A stretch of 64,000 nt of DNA from an uncultured Pelagibacteraceae bacterium (GCA_902583295.1 CACHUY010000001.1:1-64000), one strand, 5' to 3'; counted from the first letter of the stretch, positions 44,656 through 54,078 are shown. Program-made: numbers and translations. Notes: a model not told the origin generated them from the sequence alone.

Positions 44656-45687
44656 TTAACTAAATGCTTCTACCCACGTACCTTGAGTGGATGCTTTAGA
44701 ATATTCAGTTGCACGACCTTCAAAAAAGTTCATATGCTCAACTGCATTAAGCATAGTATCTAACCAGCCTAAAGGATTTTTATCCACATCATAAATAGCT
44801 TCTAAACCTAACTGATCTAGTCTTCTATTAGCTATAAATCGAATGTAATCCTTAACATCTTTTGCACTTAAACCTTCCATTGGACCCATTTCAAAAGCTA
44901 AATCAATAAAAGCGTCTTCGTGCTCAATGATTGTTCTGCAAGCTTCATAAATTTCTTTCTTTAACTTTGGTGTCCATATTTCAGGGTTTTCATTAATGAA
45001 TTCTTTAAAAATTCTTATCATAGAATTACAGTGAAGTGTTTCATCTCTGACTGACCAAGTAACAATCTGACCCATACCTTTCATCTTGTTATGTCTTGGA
45101 AAATTTAACAAGATCGCAAAACTTGCAAATAACTGAAGTCCTTCAGTGAATGCACTAAATACAGCCACTGTTTTAGCAATATCTTCTTTTGAATTTACAT
45201 TAAAGTTTTGCATATAATCGTATTTATCTTTCATTTCTTTATACTTCATGAAAGCAGAATATTCAGACTCTGGCATTCCAATAGTATCTAAAAGATGTGA
45301 GTAAGCTGCCACATGAACTGTTTCCATTGAAGCAAAAGCAGTCATCATCATTAAAACTTCAGTTGGTTTAAAAACTGTTGTGTAATGTCTCAAGTAACAA
45401 TTATTTACCTCAACATCAGCTTGAGTAAAGAATCTAAAAATTTGTGTTAATAAATTTTTTTCTGATTGTGATAAGTTTTTTTGCCAATCTCTAACATCGT
45501 CTCCTAAAGGAACTTCTTCTGGTAACCAATGAATTCTTTGTTGAGTTAACCAAGCATCATAACACCAAGGATATCTAAATGGTTTATAAACAGGATTTTC
45601 TACTAATAATCCCATCTTTTTGGGATGGATAATTTCTTTTTTTTCAGGTTGTATAATTTCTGAGTTTATTTTTTCGGCTACTGACAT
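44656..45687 (-). CDS. nrdB: Ribonucleotide reductase class I, beta subunit
   Basis: The ~343-aa ferritin-like subunit houses the di-iron/tyrosyl cofactor. Ligand regions include ETVHVAAYSHLLDTIG, VRDETLHCNSM and IIEHEDAFIDLAFE. The ATG at 45687 is chosen because GAGGAG stands 8 nt before it; the GTG three codons upstream would lie on top of that site. The C-terminus (WVEAFS) is the peptide that binds NrdA. Confidence 0.95.
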   Translation of the reverse strand: MSVAEKINSEIIQPEKKEIIHPKKMGLLVENPVYKPFRYPWCYDAWLTQQRIHWLPEEVPLGDDVRDWQKNLSQSEKNLLTQIFRFFTQADVEVNNCYLRHYTTVFKPTEVLMMMTAFASMETVHVAAYSHLLDTIGMPESEYSAFMKYKEMKDKYDYMQNFNVNSKEDIAKTVAVFSAFTEGLQLFASFAILLNFPRHNKMKGMGQIVTWSVRDETLHCNSMIRIFKEFINENPEIWTPKLKKEIYEACRTIIEHEDAFIDLAFEMGPMEGLSAKDVKDYIRFIANRRLDQLGLEAIYDVDKNPLGWLDTMLNAVEHMNFFEGRATEYSKASTQGTWVEAFS

Positions 45688-47615
45688 GATAGACACTCCT
45701 CGTATTCGGTTTCTTCAGTTTTGGTTGATTTATTTTTGTAAACATTCGCCATAATATCAGTTGATTTTGCATCATTGATATTTTCAGCTCTTTGAATTGA
45801 TTTTGATCTGCAATAATAAAGGCTCTTTAAACCTTTTTTCCAAGCATCAAAATGAATTTTATGAAGTTCTTTCTTATGAACATCCGCAGGTAAAAATAAA
45901 TTTACTGATTGAGCTTGAGATATAAATGGAGTTCTGTCTCCACTTAACTCGATAATCCAATTTTGGTTCAACTCAAATGCTGTCTTAAAAACATCCTTCT
46001 CTAAATCAGTTAAGAAATCTAAATGAGATATTGAACCCTGATTAGTTGTAATACTTGACCAAGTTTCATCATCATTTTTGCCGTGGCTCTCTAAAATTTC
46101 CTCTAAATATCTATTTTTAACATTAAATGAACCAGATAAAGTTTTGTGTGTGTAACTATTAGCAGCAATAGGTTCTACTCCTGGTGATGCTCCACCACAA
46201 ATAATAGAAATTGAAGCTGTTGGTGCTATTGCAGTTTTGTTGGAAAATCTCTCTTGATAACCATATTCTGCAGCATCAGGACATGCCCCTCTTTCTTCAG
46301 CTAAATCTTTAGAAGCTTGATTTACTTTTGCATCTATATCTTTAAATATTTTTTTGTTCCAAGATTTAGCCATTACAGACTCTAAAGGAATTCTGTTTTT
46401 TTGTAGAAAAGAATGGAAACCCATTACACCTAATCCAACACTTCTCTCTCTTTCAGCTGAGTACTTTGCGTCTTTAAATTGATCTGGAGCTTTGTTTATA
46501 AAGTCAGATAAAACATTATCTAAAAATCTCATAACATCATTAATCATGTTTGGATCATCTTTCCACTCATCATATTTTTCTAAGTTTAAAGATGATAAGC
46601 AACAAACTGCTGTTCTATCTCTACCATCTTTATCTATTCCTGTTGGTAAAGTAATTTCACTACATAGATTAGAAGTTTTAACAGTTAGATTTGCTAACTT
46701 GTGATGTTGAGGAATTTGTCTGTTAACGGTATCAATATAAATTATATATGGTTCACCAGTTTCAATTCTTGCCGTCAACAATCTTATCCATAAGTTTCTT
46801 GCAGAAATAGTTTGTTGGATTGTTCCATCTGCAGGACTTTTTAAAGCCCACTGTTCATCAGTTTCTACAGCTCTCATAAATGCATCTGAAACTAAAACAC
46901 CATGATGTAAATTTAATGCTTTTCTATTTGGATCACCACCTGTTGGTCTTCTCATCTCTATAAATTCCTCTATTTCTGGATGATCAATTGGAAGATAACA
47001 AGCGGCAGACCCTCTTCTTAATGATCCTTGGCTAATTGCCATAGTCAACGAGTCCATAACTTTAATAAATGGAATTATTCCTGATGTCTTTCCAACTTTA
47101 CCAATTTTTTCACCAATAGATCTTAAGTTACCCCAATAACTTCCGATGCCACCTCCTTTTGCAGCAAGCCAAACATTTTCACTCCATAAATCTAAAATGC
47201 CTCCTAAGCTATCTGATGCTTCATTTAAAAAACAAGAAATAGGTAATCCTCTTTTAGTTCCACCATTTGACAAAACTGGAGTTGCAGGCATAAACCAAAG
47301 GTTGCTTATGTAATTATAAATTCTTTGAGCATGAAGATTGTCATCAGCATATGAACTTGCAACTCTAGCAAATAAATCTTGAAAAGATTCGTTGTGACCA
47401 AGATATCTATCTTTTAAAGTTGCTTTACCAAAGTCAGTTAGGTTTACATCTTTTGAACGGTCAATCTTAATAATGATACCTTTGTCGTTTTGAAATAGTT
47501 CAGTTTCGTTATTTAATGAGAAAAGATCAGGTCTTTTGTCTTTTGAAACCTCGTTTACTTGAGGGCTATATTCAGAGACAGCTTTCTTTAGGGCCTGCGA
47601 TAAAATTTTGTTCAT
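45678..47615 (-). CDS. nrdA: Ribonucleotide reductase class I, alpha subunit
   Basis: I start at the ATG at 47615 (MNKILSQALKK). The ~645-aa catalytic subunit has the 10-stranded barrel motifs PATPVLSNGGTKRGLPISCF, KGGGIGSYWGNLRSIG, NLCSEITLP and GLGVMGFHSFLQKN. TAIAPTASISIICGGASPGVEP is near the active site. The C-terminal redox cysteines are in EECLSCQ. The N-terminal ATP cone is not evident. It overlaps nrdB by 10 nt. Two NrdR-like boxes lie upstream. Confidence 0.95.
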   Translation of the reverse strand: MNKILSQALKKAVSEYSPQVNEVSKDKRPDLFSLNNETELFQNDKGIIIKIDRSKDVNLTDFGKATLKDRYLGHNESFQDLFARVASSYADDNLHAQRIYNYISNLWFMPATPVLSNGGTKRGLPISCFLNEASDSLGGILDLWSENVWLAAKGGGIGSYWGNLRSIGEKIGKVGKTSGIIPFIKVMDSLTMAISQGSLRRGSAACYLPIDHPEIEEFIEMRRPTGGDPNRKALNLHHGVLVSDAFMRAVETDEQWALKSPADGTIQQTISARNLWIRLLTARIETGEPYIIYIDTVNRQIPQHHKLANLTVKTSNLCSEITLPTGIDKDGRDRTAVCCLSSLNLEKYDEWKDDPNMINDVMRFLDNVLSDFINKAPDQFKDAKYSAERERSVGLGVMGFHSFLQKNRIPLESVMAKSWNKKIFKDIDAKVNQASKDLAEERGACPDAAEYGYQERFSNKTAIAPTASISIICGGASPGVEPIAANSYTHKTLSGSFNVKNRYLEEILESHGKNDDETWSSITTNQGSISHLDFLTDLEKDVFKTAFELNQNWIIELSGDRTPFISQAQSVNLFLPADVHKKELHKIHFDAWKKGLKSLYYCRSKSIQRAENINDAKSTDIMANVYKNKSTKTEETEYEECLSCQ

Positions 47616-47648
47616 AACTTTTATTATATTTTGTTTATTATACGAAAA

Positions 47649-47664
47649 CAACTACATGTTGTAG
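47649..47664. promoter_or_regulatory. NrdR-like box, promoter-proximal
   Basis: The sequence caactacatgttgtag matches the NrdR consensus core CwAtATaTwG at most positions and contains the palindrome CTACA-TGT-TGTAG. It lies just upstream of a TATAAT-like -10 (47637-47642, minus strand), where a repressor would cover the -35 region of nrdA. Its centre is 31 bp from the second box. Confidence 0.5.
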
Positions 47665-47679
47665 GCGTTTTGAGTTAAT

Positions 47680-47695
47680 ATACTATATAAACAGC
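47680..47695. promoter_or_regulatory. NrdR-like box, distal
   Basis: The sequence atactatataaacagc has the left half of the NrdR consensus (CTATAT) well kept and the right half degenerate. Its spacing of 31 bp from the proximal box is the usual three-turn distance of NrdR operator pairs. Confidence 0.45.
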
Positions 47696-47704
47696 AAATC
47701 AACA

Positions 47705-47719
47705 GAACATTTATAGAAC
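47705..47719. promoter_or_regulatory. GAAC-N7-GAAC motif (alphaproteobacterial LexA-box-like)
   Basis: The bases gaacatttatagaac form an exact GAAC-N7-GAAC direct repeat, the reverse complement of the alphaproteobacterial SOS box GTTC-N7-GTTC. It lies 90 bp upstream of nrdA and 76 bp upstream of the divergent mutase gene. In such an A+T-rich genome a chance match is possible. Confidence 0.35.
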
Positions 47720-47794
47720 GTGACAAATTATTTATCAATAAAAAAAATTAAAAAATTGCAATTAATTAACATAAAAGGGGTAAGAAATTAACAA

Positions 47795-49249
47795 ATGACA
47801 CAAAATATTAAAATTGACCCCTACGGTTTCAGAGAATATGACGCGCGATGGTTGTATGAAGAAAACATAAATAAAGCAGGAATAGAGAATCTTGGAAAAG
47901 GTCTAGGAACACAAATAATTAATCACACACACAAAAATAATCCTACAGTTATAGTTGGTCATGATTATCGTTCTTATAGTGAGGAGATAAAAACTGCTCT
48001 AAAAAAAGGTTTAATATCAACTGGGTGTAACGTTGAAGATGTTGGATTGTCATTATCACCAATGGTTTATTTTGCACAATTTAATTTAAACTCTGATGCT
48101 GTTGCAATGGTAACTGCAAGTCACAATGAAAATGGGTGGACTGGAGTTAAGATGGGTATCAAAAAAGGATTAACTCATGCCCCAGAAGAAATGAAGGAAT
48201 TAAAAGAAATAACATTAAATGAAAAATTTATATCAGGTCAAGGAAGTGAGAAACAAATTGAAAATTTCCAACAAGTTTACAAAGAAGATTTAATCAAAAG
48301 TAATAAAATTAATAAAAAAATAAAAGCTGTTGTTGCATGCGGTAATGGTACCGCAGGTATATTCGCTCCAGATATATTAAGAGGAATAGGTTGCGAAGTA
48401 ATTGAACTAGATTGTAATTTAGACTGGACTTTTCCAAAATACAATCCTAACCCTGAGGATTTAGAGATGCTTCATGAAATAGCAAAATCTGTAAAAGAAA
48501 ATAATGCAGATATAGGTTTTGGTTTTGATGGAGATGGTGACAGAGTTGGAGTGATTGACAACAAAGGTAACGAGATATTTTCAGATAAAATTGGTTTATT
48601 GATTGCTAGAAATTTATCAACAAAACATCAAAATTCAAAGTTTGTAGTAGATGTAAAATCTACAGGTTTATATGCAAAAGATAAAGTATTAGGAAAAAAC
48701 AACTGCGATACGATTTATTGGAAAACGGGTCATTCTCATATTAAAAGAAAAGTTAATACAGAAAAAGCTTTGGCTGGGTTTGAAAAAAGTGGGCATTTCT
48801 TTTTTAATCAACCACTAGGTTATGGATACGATGATGGTATTAATTCTGCAATTCAGGTTTGTCATTTACTAAATAATCAAAATAAAGAAATGAGTGAAAT
48901 TATTGATGAATTACCTATAACTTATCAATCACCTACTATGGCTCCTTTTTGTAAAGATGAAGAGAAATATCAAGTAGTTGAGGAATTAGTAAAACAGGTG
49001 GAAAAAGTTAAAAGTGATAAAATTAAAATAGATGATCAAATCATATCAGAGATTTTAACTGTAAATGGAATTAGATTTTCTTTTGAGGATGGTTCATGGG
49101 GTTTAATCAGAGCGTCATCTAATAAACCGTCATTAGTAGTTGTTACAGAGAGCCCAACCTCAGACAGTAGAAAGAAAAAAATCTTTGATTTTATTGATGA
49201 TTTACTCCAAAAAACTGGAAAAATTGGAGATTATGACCAAAAGATTTAA
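47795..49249 (+). CDS. Phosphomannomutase/phosphoglucomutase
   Basis: The 484-aa alpha-D-phosphohexomutase has the phosphoserine loop in VTASHNENGWTGVKMG (about residue 109), the metal-binding GFDGDGDRVGV, the sugar-binding GFEKSGHFFFN and the C-terminal phosphate-binding RASSNKPSLVV. It interconverts mannose or glucose 1- and 6-phosphates. It is transcribed divergently from nrdA and followed by a terminator-like hairpin. Confidence 0.92.
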   Translation: MTQNIKIDPYGFREYDARWLYEENINKAGIENLGKGLGTQIINHTHKNNPTVIVGHDYRSYSEEIKTALKKGLISTGCNVEDVGLSLSPMVYFAQFNLNSDAVAMVTASHNENGWTGVKMGIKKGLTHAPEEMKELKEITLNEKFISGQGSEKQIENFQQVYKEDLIKSNKINKKIKAVVACGNGTAGIFAPDILRGIGCEVIELDCNLDWTFPKYNPNPEDLEMLHEIAKSVKENNADIGFGFDGDGDRVGVIDNKGNEIFSDKIGLLIARNLSTKHQNSKFVVDVKSTGLYAKDKVLGKNNCDTIYWKTGHSHIKRKVNTEKALAGFEKSGHFFFNQPLGYGYDDGINSAIQVCHLLNNQNKEMSEIIDELPITYQSPTMAPFCKDEEKYQVVEELVKQVEKVKSDKIKIDDQIISEILTVNGIRFSFEDGSWGLIRASSNKPSLVVVTESPTSDSRKKKIFDFIDDLLQKTGKIGDYDQKI

Positions 49250-49320
49250 AGGTTAATAAACATCATTTTCAACTAATAAGTGTTAATAAAATTGTAAAGA
49301 ATCATTTAAAATTATTTTAT

Positions 49321-49359
49321 GAGGTGATGGAGGGAGACTGAAGTCACCTCTTTTTTTTT
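49321..49359 (+). terminator. Rho-independent terminator-like hairpin after the mutase gene
   Basis: GAGGTGA and TCACCTC form a 7-bp stem around a 16-nt loop, followed by nine T residues. The loop is purine-rich (GGAGGGAG). It most simply ends the mutase transcript. The next gene starts about 38 bp later. Confidence 0.72.
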
Positions 49360-49396
49360 GTGAGATTTATAAACCTTATTTTTCCTATATACCTAA

Positions 49397-49600
49397 ATGA
49401 TGGCAGATAAAAAAATAAGATCCGTTGCGAAAACTTTTTCTTGGAGGCTTTTTATTTTTATTTATTGGGTAATATTTGGCTACATTTATACCGGAACATT
49501 TGTGGGAGCTGGAATTTTAGGGGTTGGATCAATTATTCCACTTTTTTTCTATTACTTTCATGAGCGGATTTGGAACAAAGTTAAATGGGGCACCAATTAA
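49397..49600 (+). CDS. DUF2061 family membrane protein
   Basis: The 67-aa protein matches the DUF2061 pattern: an SVAKTFSWRLFIFIYWVIFGYI helix, a second helix with GVGSIIPLFFYYFHERIW and a short basic tail. It has two transmembrane segments. The function is unknown. Start may be either of two adjacent ATG codons. Its stop overlaps the convergent stop of the decarboxylase gene (TTAA). Confidence 0.83.
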   Translation: MMADKKIRSVAKTFSWRLFIFIYWVIFGYIYTGTFVGAGILGVGSIIPLFFYYFHERIWNKVKWGTN

Positions 49601-50910
49601 ATAAACTTTTTAAGTTTATCTGAGACTATTACTTTTTTGTTGTTGATATAATCCTCGTGATTTTTTTCTATATTTTTAAGTTCATATAAATAATTTACCA
49701 TAACACCAAAAGATCTATTAAAACCAACCTCTGATACATTTGCATTTATATTTATATCCTCAACTATAGCTCCATTTCCTAGATGAAATCTTGTTACATC
49801 ATTAATAGGTAATTGCTTATGGTTTTTTTCATTTATTAAATAGTGAGCTACTAATTTTAAAATAGCATCCTTATTAGATACAATTCTTGTATCACCAATT
49901 TTTAAATCTGGAGATTTTAAGAAAGATATATTTTCTAAAGGAATGTTTCCTAGAATATTTTTTATTTTGTTGTCTTCTAGATATGAAAACCAATCTCTAA
50001 AACCTGGAATGGGTGACAAAGTTCCAAAGTGTTTTATGTTAGGTAATTCTTCTTGGATTTCATAAACAACTCTTTTAATTAAAAAATTTCCTAAAGTAAC
50101 TCTTGATAAACCTTCTTGGCAGTTACTTATAGAATAAAATGTTGCTGTATCATAATTTTTATTCCCAGTTGAGTGTGGTTTTGTAATTTCTTGTATCGAT
50201 TTACCTAGACCATTTGTAAGTGCTACTTGAACAAATATTATGGGCTCATCTTCAAGTGCTGGATGAAAATATGAAAAAAATCTTCTATCCTCCCCTAGTC
50301 TTCTCTTAAGTTCATCCATATCTTTAATTTTGTGAACTCTCTCATATTTCATAATTTTTTCTAAAACTGCTGCTTTTGTATCCCAGGTAATTTTGGCTAA
50401 TCTTAAAAACCCAGGATTAAACCAAGACTTAAATAATTCTCTTAAATCATCATCCAGAGGTTTTAATTCCGAATTCTCTTTTAATACTTTCAATAAATCT
50501 TCTCTTAATGAGACTATGGTAGAGATACCATTTGGAGCCATATTCATTCTTCTAAATAGTTCTCTTCTCTTTCCTTCAGATACTATGAATAAATTAAATA
50601 AATTTTTGTCGTTCTGAGTTTTTTGATAAGTTTCTATAGCTTCTGATACCTTCGTGTGATTAGGTTTAAATTTCTCGTTAATTTTTTTAAAAAAAGCTAG
50701 TTTATTTTCATGAGTAAGAGTTTGATATAAATCGGTAACATCTCTTGCAACAGTAATTCCAAAAGCAGCACCTTTATTAGATATTAAATCATCACATAAT
50801 GACAGTATTGTTTCTAAATCATTCTTTTTAAGTTCCTTTTTCTTAAATAGCTTTTGACCTACATCGGCAATTGATGAGATGATATCTTTTAAGTTAAACA
50901 TGTTTTTCAT
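49597..50910 (-). CDS. Malonyl-CoA decarboxylase
   Basis: The 437-aa protein has the helical N-terminal domain and the GNAT-like catalytic domain of malonyl-CoA decarboxylase. Visible blocks are KGAAFGITVARDVTDLYQ, LSPIPGFRDWFSYL (Ser-containing active region), VAHYLINEKNHKQLPINDVTRFHLGNGA and VMVNYLYELKNIEKNHEDY. It converts malonyl-CoA to acetyl-CoA. The TauE-type transporter gene lies 2 nt upstream, hinting at a shared substrate route. Confidence 0.92.
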   Translation of the reverse strand: MKNMFNLKDIISSIADVGQKLFKKKELKKNDLETILSLCDDLISNKGAAFGITVARDVTDLYQTLTHENKLAFFKKINEKFKPNHTKVSEAIETYQKTQNDKNLFNLFIVSEGKRRELFRRMNMAPNGISTIVSLREDLLKVLKENSELKPLDDDLRELFKSWFNPGFLRLAKITWDTKAAVLEKIMKYERVHKIKDMDELKRRLGEDRRFFSYFHPALEDEPIIFVQVALTNGLGKSIQEITKPHSTGNKNYDTATFYSISNCQEGLSRVTLGNFLIKRVVYEIQEELPNIKHFGTLSPIPGFRDWFSYLEDNKIKNILGNIPLENISFLKSPDLKIGDTRIVSNKDAILKLVAHYLINEKNHKQLPINDVTRFHLGNGAIVEDININANVSEVGFNRSFGVMVNYLYELKNIEKNHEDYINNKKVIVSDKLKKFI

Positions 50911-50912
50911 AT

Positions 50913-51749
50913 CTAATTTATACTTAAATATTCATAAAAAGATCTTATTGAAACAATTATTAAAAATGAGCCAAAAATCTTACTCAATAAACTTTTGTTG
51001 ATTTTATATACCGCTTTAGCACCTATCCGAGCCATTAACATCGTCACAGGCACAAAGACAATAAAACCTAATAAATTAATATAACCTAAACTAAAGGGAG
51101 TATTTACATTATTGACAATTTTACCACCAACTATCATTGTTGTGGTTCCTGTAACTGCAATTAAAAATCCAACTGCAGCGGCTGTCCCAATTGATTTTCT
51201 TATATCATAACCAAATGTTCTCATAAAAGGAACCATCAAAGATCCTCCACCAATACCAAGAGGAACTGAAATAAATCCTATAACAATTCCTGAGATATTT
51301 TTTACTATATTAGATATTTTTTTTGGATTTTCTAAAAGCTTATCTCTAATAAAGATAAAGAATAAACCAACAATAAATGCAAATATTGAAAAAAATAAAA
51401 CTAAAGATGGTGTTTTTAAATTAACTGCTAAAAAAGTTCCAGCTATAACACCAAATAAAATGAAGATACCAAATGATTTAACCATCTTAAAATCCACAGC
51501 ATCATATTCCATGTGTGTTTTAGTGGAAATTATTGAGGTTGGAATTATTATTGCTAAAGAAGTTCCAACCGAAAGATGCATTCTTGTAACGATATCAAAA
51601 TCTAAAACTGTAAAAGCATAATATAAAGCTGGAACCATTATTATTCCTCCACCAACGCCCAATAAACCAGCCATAAAACCAGCTACTGCTGCAGCAATAG
51701 CTAACACGACTAATAAATTCATAATTTCATTAATATTTGAAATATCCAT
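50913..51749 (-). CDS. TauE/SafE family anion permease
   Basis: The 278-aa membrane protein has about eight helices in two related halves. Each half carries the family's glycine-rich motif, MAGLLGVGGGIIMVPALYY near residue 25 and PLGIGGGSLMVPFMRTFGYD near 160. Family members export sulfite, sulfoacetate or other organic anions. It is translationally coupled to dusA (TAATG) and precedes malonyl-CoA decarboxylase. Confidence 0.87.
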   Translation of the reverse strand: MDISNINEIMNLLVVLAIAAAVAGFMAGLLGVGGGIIMVPALYYAFTVLDFDIVTRMHLSVGTSLAIIIPTSIISTKTHMEYDAVDFKMVKSFGIFILFGVIAGTFLAVNLKTPSLVLFFSIFAFIVGLFFIFIRDKLLENPKKISNIVKNISGIVIGFISVPLGIGGGSLMVPFMRTFGYDIRKSIGTAAAVGFLIAVTGTTTMIVGGKIVNNVNTPFSLGYINLLGFIVFVPVTMLMARIGAKAVYKINKSLLSKIFGSFLIIVSIRSFYEYLSIN

Positions 51750-52753
51750 TATGTATTTGCCTGATTGGCTTTTTCATTATTTTGAACAATTGTCATTATA
51801 TGTTTTGTTTTTTGAAAATCAGATTCACGAGCCATTAAATTATCGCTTAAATATCTTTTCCATTCCTTTGATCCTATTTGGCCATGGTATAAACCTACAG
51901 TGTGTCTCATTATATGATTTACTTTTGTTCCTAATTTAACTTCTTTTTCAACATATTCTAAAAGCTGCTCGGCTACTTGTTCTCTGGTGGGATTAATTTT
52001 TGTGTTAAAAATTTCTTTTTCAATTTCTACTAATGAATATGGATTTTGATATATAGATCTTCCAATCATTACACCATCACTGTGATTTAAATGATTATTA
52101 ATTTCATCTATTTTAGAAATACCTCCATTTATAATTATTTCTAATTCAGGATTTTGTTTTTTAATTTCATAAACCATATTGTAATTAAGTTTTGGAATAT
52201 TTAAATTTTGCTTTGGAGAAAGTCCTGTTAACATCGCCTTTCTAGCGTGTAAAATAAATGTTTTGGTCCCAGCATCCCTCATTTTGTGTATAAAATTATT
52301 TAAATACTCAAAGCTTTCTACATCATCAAATCCAATTCTAGTTTTAGCAGTTACTGGAATTTTACATGAATTAACCATAGCGCTTATACATTCTGCTACA
52401 AGATCAGGCTCTTTCATTAAGCAAGCACCAAACATATTTTTTTGAACCTTTTTGCTAGGACAACCTAAGTTAATATTAATTTCATCATACCCCATACCCT
52501 CTGCAATCTTTGCAACTTCAGCTAGCTCTTCTTTATTTGATCCACCTACCTGCAATGCTAGTGGTTTTTCTTCAGGACTATAAGATAATATTTTTTTTCT
52601 ATCCCCATGTATTGCAGATTTTGTTGCAACCATCTCGCTATAAAGCATCACATTTTTACTCATTAATCTTAGGAAAAAACGATCATGTCTATCAGTACAA
52701 TCCATCATTGGAGCAACTGAAATTTTTCTATTAATTTTATTATTAATATCCAA
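51749..52753 (-). CDS. dusA: tRNA-dihydrouridine synthase A
   Basis: The 334-aa FMN-dependent TIM barrel starts ISVAPMMDCTDRHDRFFLRL, which is the DusA form, and contains ININLGCPSKKVQKNMFGACLM with the catalytic Cys, VTAKTRIGFDD and VMIGRSIYQNPY. It reduces U20/U20a in tRNA D-loops. The N-terminus overlaps the 3' end of dctM by 11 nt. Confidence 0.94.
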   Translation of the reverse strand: MDINNKINRKISVAPMMDCTDRHDRFFLRLMSKNVMLYSEMVATKSAIHGDRKKILSYSPEEKPLALQVGGSNKEELAEVAKIAEGMGYDEININLGCPSKKVQKNMFGACLMKEPDLVAECISAMVNSCKIPVTAKTRIGFDDVESFEYLNNFIHKMRDAGTKTFILHARKAMLTGLSPKQNLNIPKLNYNMVYEIKKQNPELEIIINGGISKIDEINNHLNHSDGVMIGRSIYQNPYSLVEIEKEIFNTKINPTREQVAEQLLEYVEKEVKLGTKVNHIMRHTVGLYHGQIGSKEWKRYLSDNLMARESDFQKTKHIMTIVQNNEKANQANT

Positions 52754-54074
52754 GAGGTTTACCCATTATTTTATCAGGAAGCCATGTAACTATCTCTGGA
52801 AAGATACACAAAATCAAAATAGCTAAAGCCATTATGATCATAAATGGTATTGAGCCTTTTAGAATTTCTGACAAACTAACATCTGGGGTAATTCCTTTAA
52901 TTATATAAAGATTTAATCCAACAGGTGGAGTTATTAATCCTATCTCCATATTAATAGTAAATACAATTGCAAACCAATAAGGATCAAAACCTAATGTGGT
53001 AATTACGGGCAATAATATAGCAGAAGTCATAACGATAACTGCTACTGGAGGTAAAAAGAAACCAGCTATTAAAAGAAATATATTTATCAAAAGAAATACA
53101 ACCCATTTGTTTGAACTGAGTTCAACCATGCTCTGGGCTAAGGACTGAGTTACATAAAGTTGTGAAAGTGTAAATGCAAAAAGATAAGAAGCTGCTATGA
53201 TAAACATTATCATCACACTTTCTTTCATTGAGACTTTAACAATATTCCATATTTTTTTTGGCTGATAAATTTTGTAAACTATAGCGATTAATACAAAAAC
53301 TAAGAATGCTCCAACACCTGATGCTTCAGATGGAGTTGCAACACCACCATATAAAACGTACAAAACACCTGCTATAATAGCTAAGAATGGGAGAACTCTA
53401 GGCAATACCTCAAGTTTTTCTCTTAACGTAGGAGGTGTTCTATTTCTTAAAGCCTTAGCTGCATCTTTATCAATAAAGTAACTATGAATAAGAGCCCAAA
53501 TTGCAAACATACCTGCCAACATAAAGCCAGGTACTAATCCACATAAGAATAGTCTACCAATCGATGTACCGGTTGCAATTCCATAAACTATTAAAACTAT
53601 ACTTGGAGGAATTAAAACTCCCAATGTGCCACCTGCTGCTATGGTGCCTGTAGCAATTTGATCAGAATAACCTCTTTTTCTCATCTCTGGTATCCCCATC
53701 GTTCCAATCGCTGCACATGTAGCTGGACTAGATCCACTTAAAGCTGCAAAAATTGAACAGGCGCCAATATTAGAAATAACTAAACCTCCAGGAAGCCTCC
53801 ACAACCATCTATCCAAACCAGTATATAAATCTTTTCCTGCTGGAGAATTAGCTACTGCCATACCCATTAAAATAAACATTGGTATTGAAAGTAAGACAAA
53901 TGAATTTAATCCTGCATAAAACGTTTCTGCAAAAACGTCTAACATTTGAAAACCTTCAAATGATACTAAGAGAACTATTGATACAAAACTTAAACCAAAC
54001 GCAATTGGAATTCCTGAAAAAAGAACTATTAAAGTAAAAACTGCAACAATTATAGCTATTATTAATGGGTCCAT
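52743..54074 (-). CDS. dctM: TRAP transporter large permease (DctM)
   Basis: The 443-aa membrane protein has about 12 helices and the DctM-family motifs LSIPMFILMGMAVANSPAG, GACSIFAALSGSSPATCAAIG, GGTLGVLIPPSIVLIVYG and the second-half LITPPVGLNLYIIKG. It is the Na+-coupled transport core that works with DctQ and DctP. It starts 4 nt after dctQ. Confidence 0.96.
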   Translation of the reverse strand: MDPLIIAIIVAVFTLIVLFSGIPIAFGLSFVSIVLLVSFEGFQMLDVFAETFYAGLNSFVLLSIPMFILMGMAVANSPAGKDLYTGLDRWLWRLPGGLVISNIGACSIFAALSGSSPATCAAIGTMGIPEMRKRGYSDQIATGTIAAGGTLGVLIPPSIVLIVYGIATGTSIGRLFLCGLVPGFMLAGMFAIWALIHSYFIDKDAAKALRNRTPPTLREKLEVLPRVLPFLAIIAGVLYVLYGGVATPSEASGVGAFLVFVLIAIVYKIYQPKKIWNIVKVSMKESVMIMFIIAASYLFAFTLSQLYVTQSLAQSMVELSSNKWVVFLLINIFLLIAGFFLPPVAVIVMTSAILLPVITTLGFDPYWFAIVFTINMEIGLITPPVGLNLYIIKGITPDVSLSEILKGSIPFMIIMALAILILCIFPEIVTWLPDKIMGKPLGY

Positions 54075-54078
54075 TTTT

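Noticed and set aside
49260-49396. Riboswitch upstream of the DUF2061 gene
   Set aside because: Only one hairpin with a T tract is present and it best fits a terminator for the preceding gene; no conserved riboswitch core was recognised.
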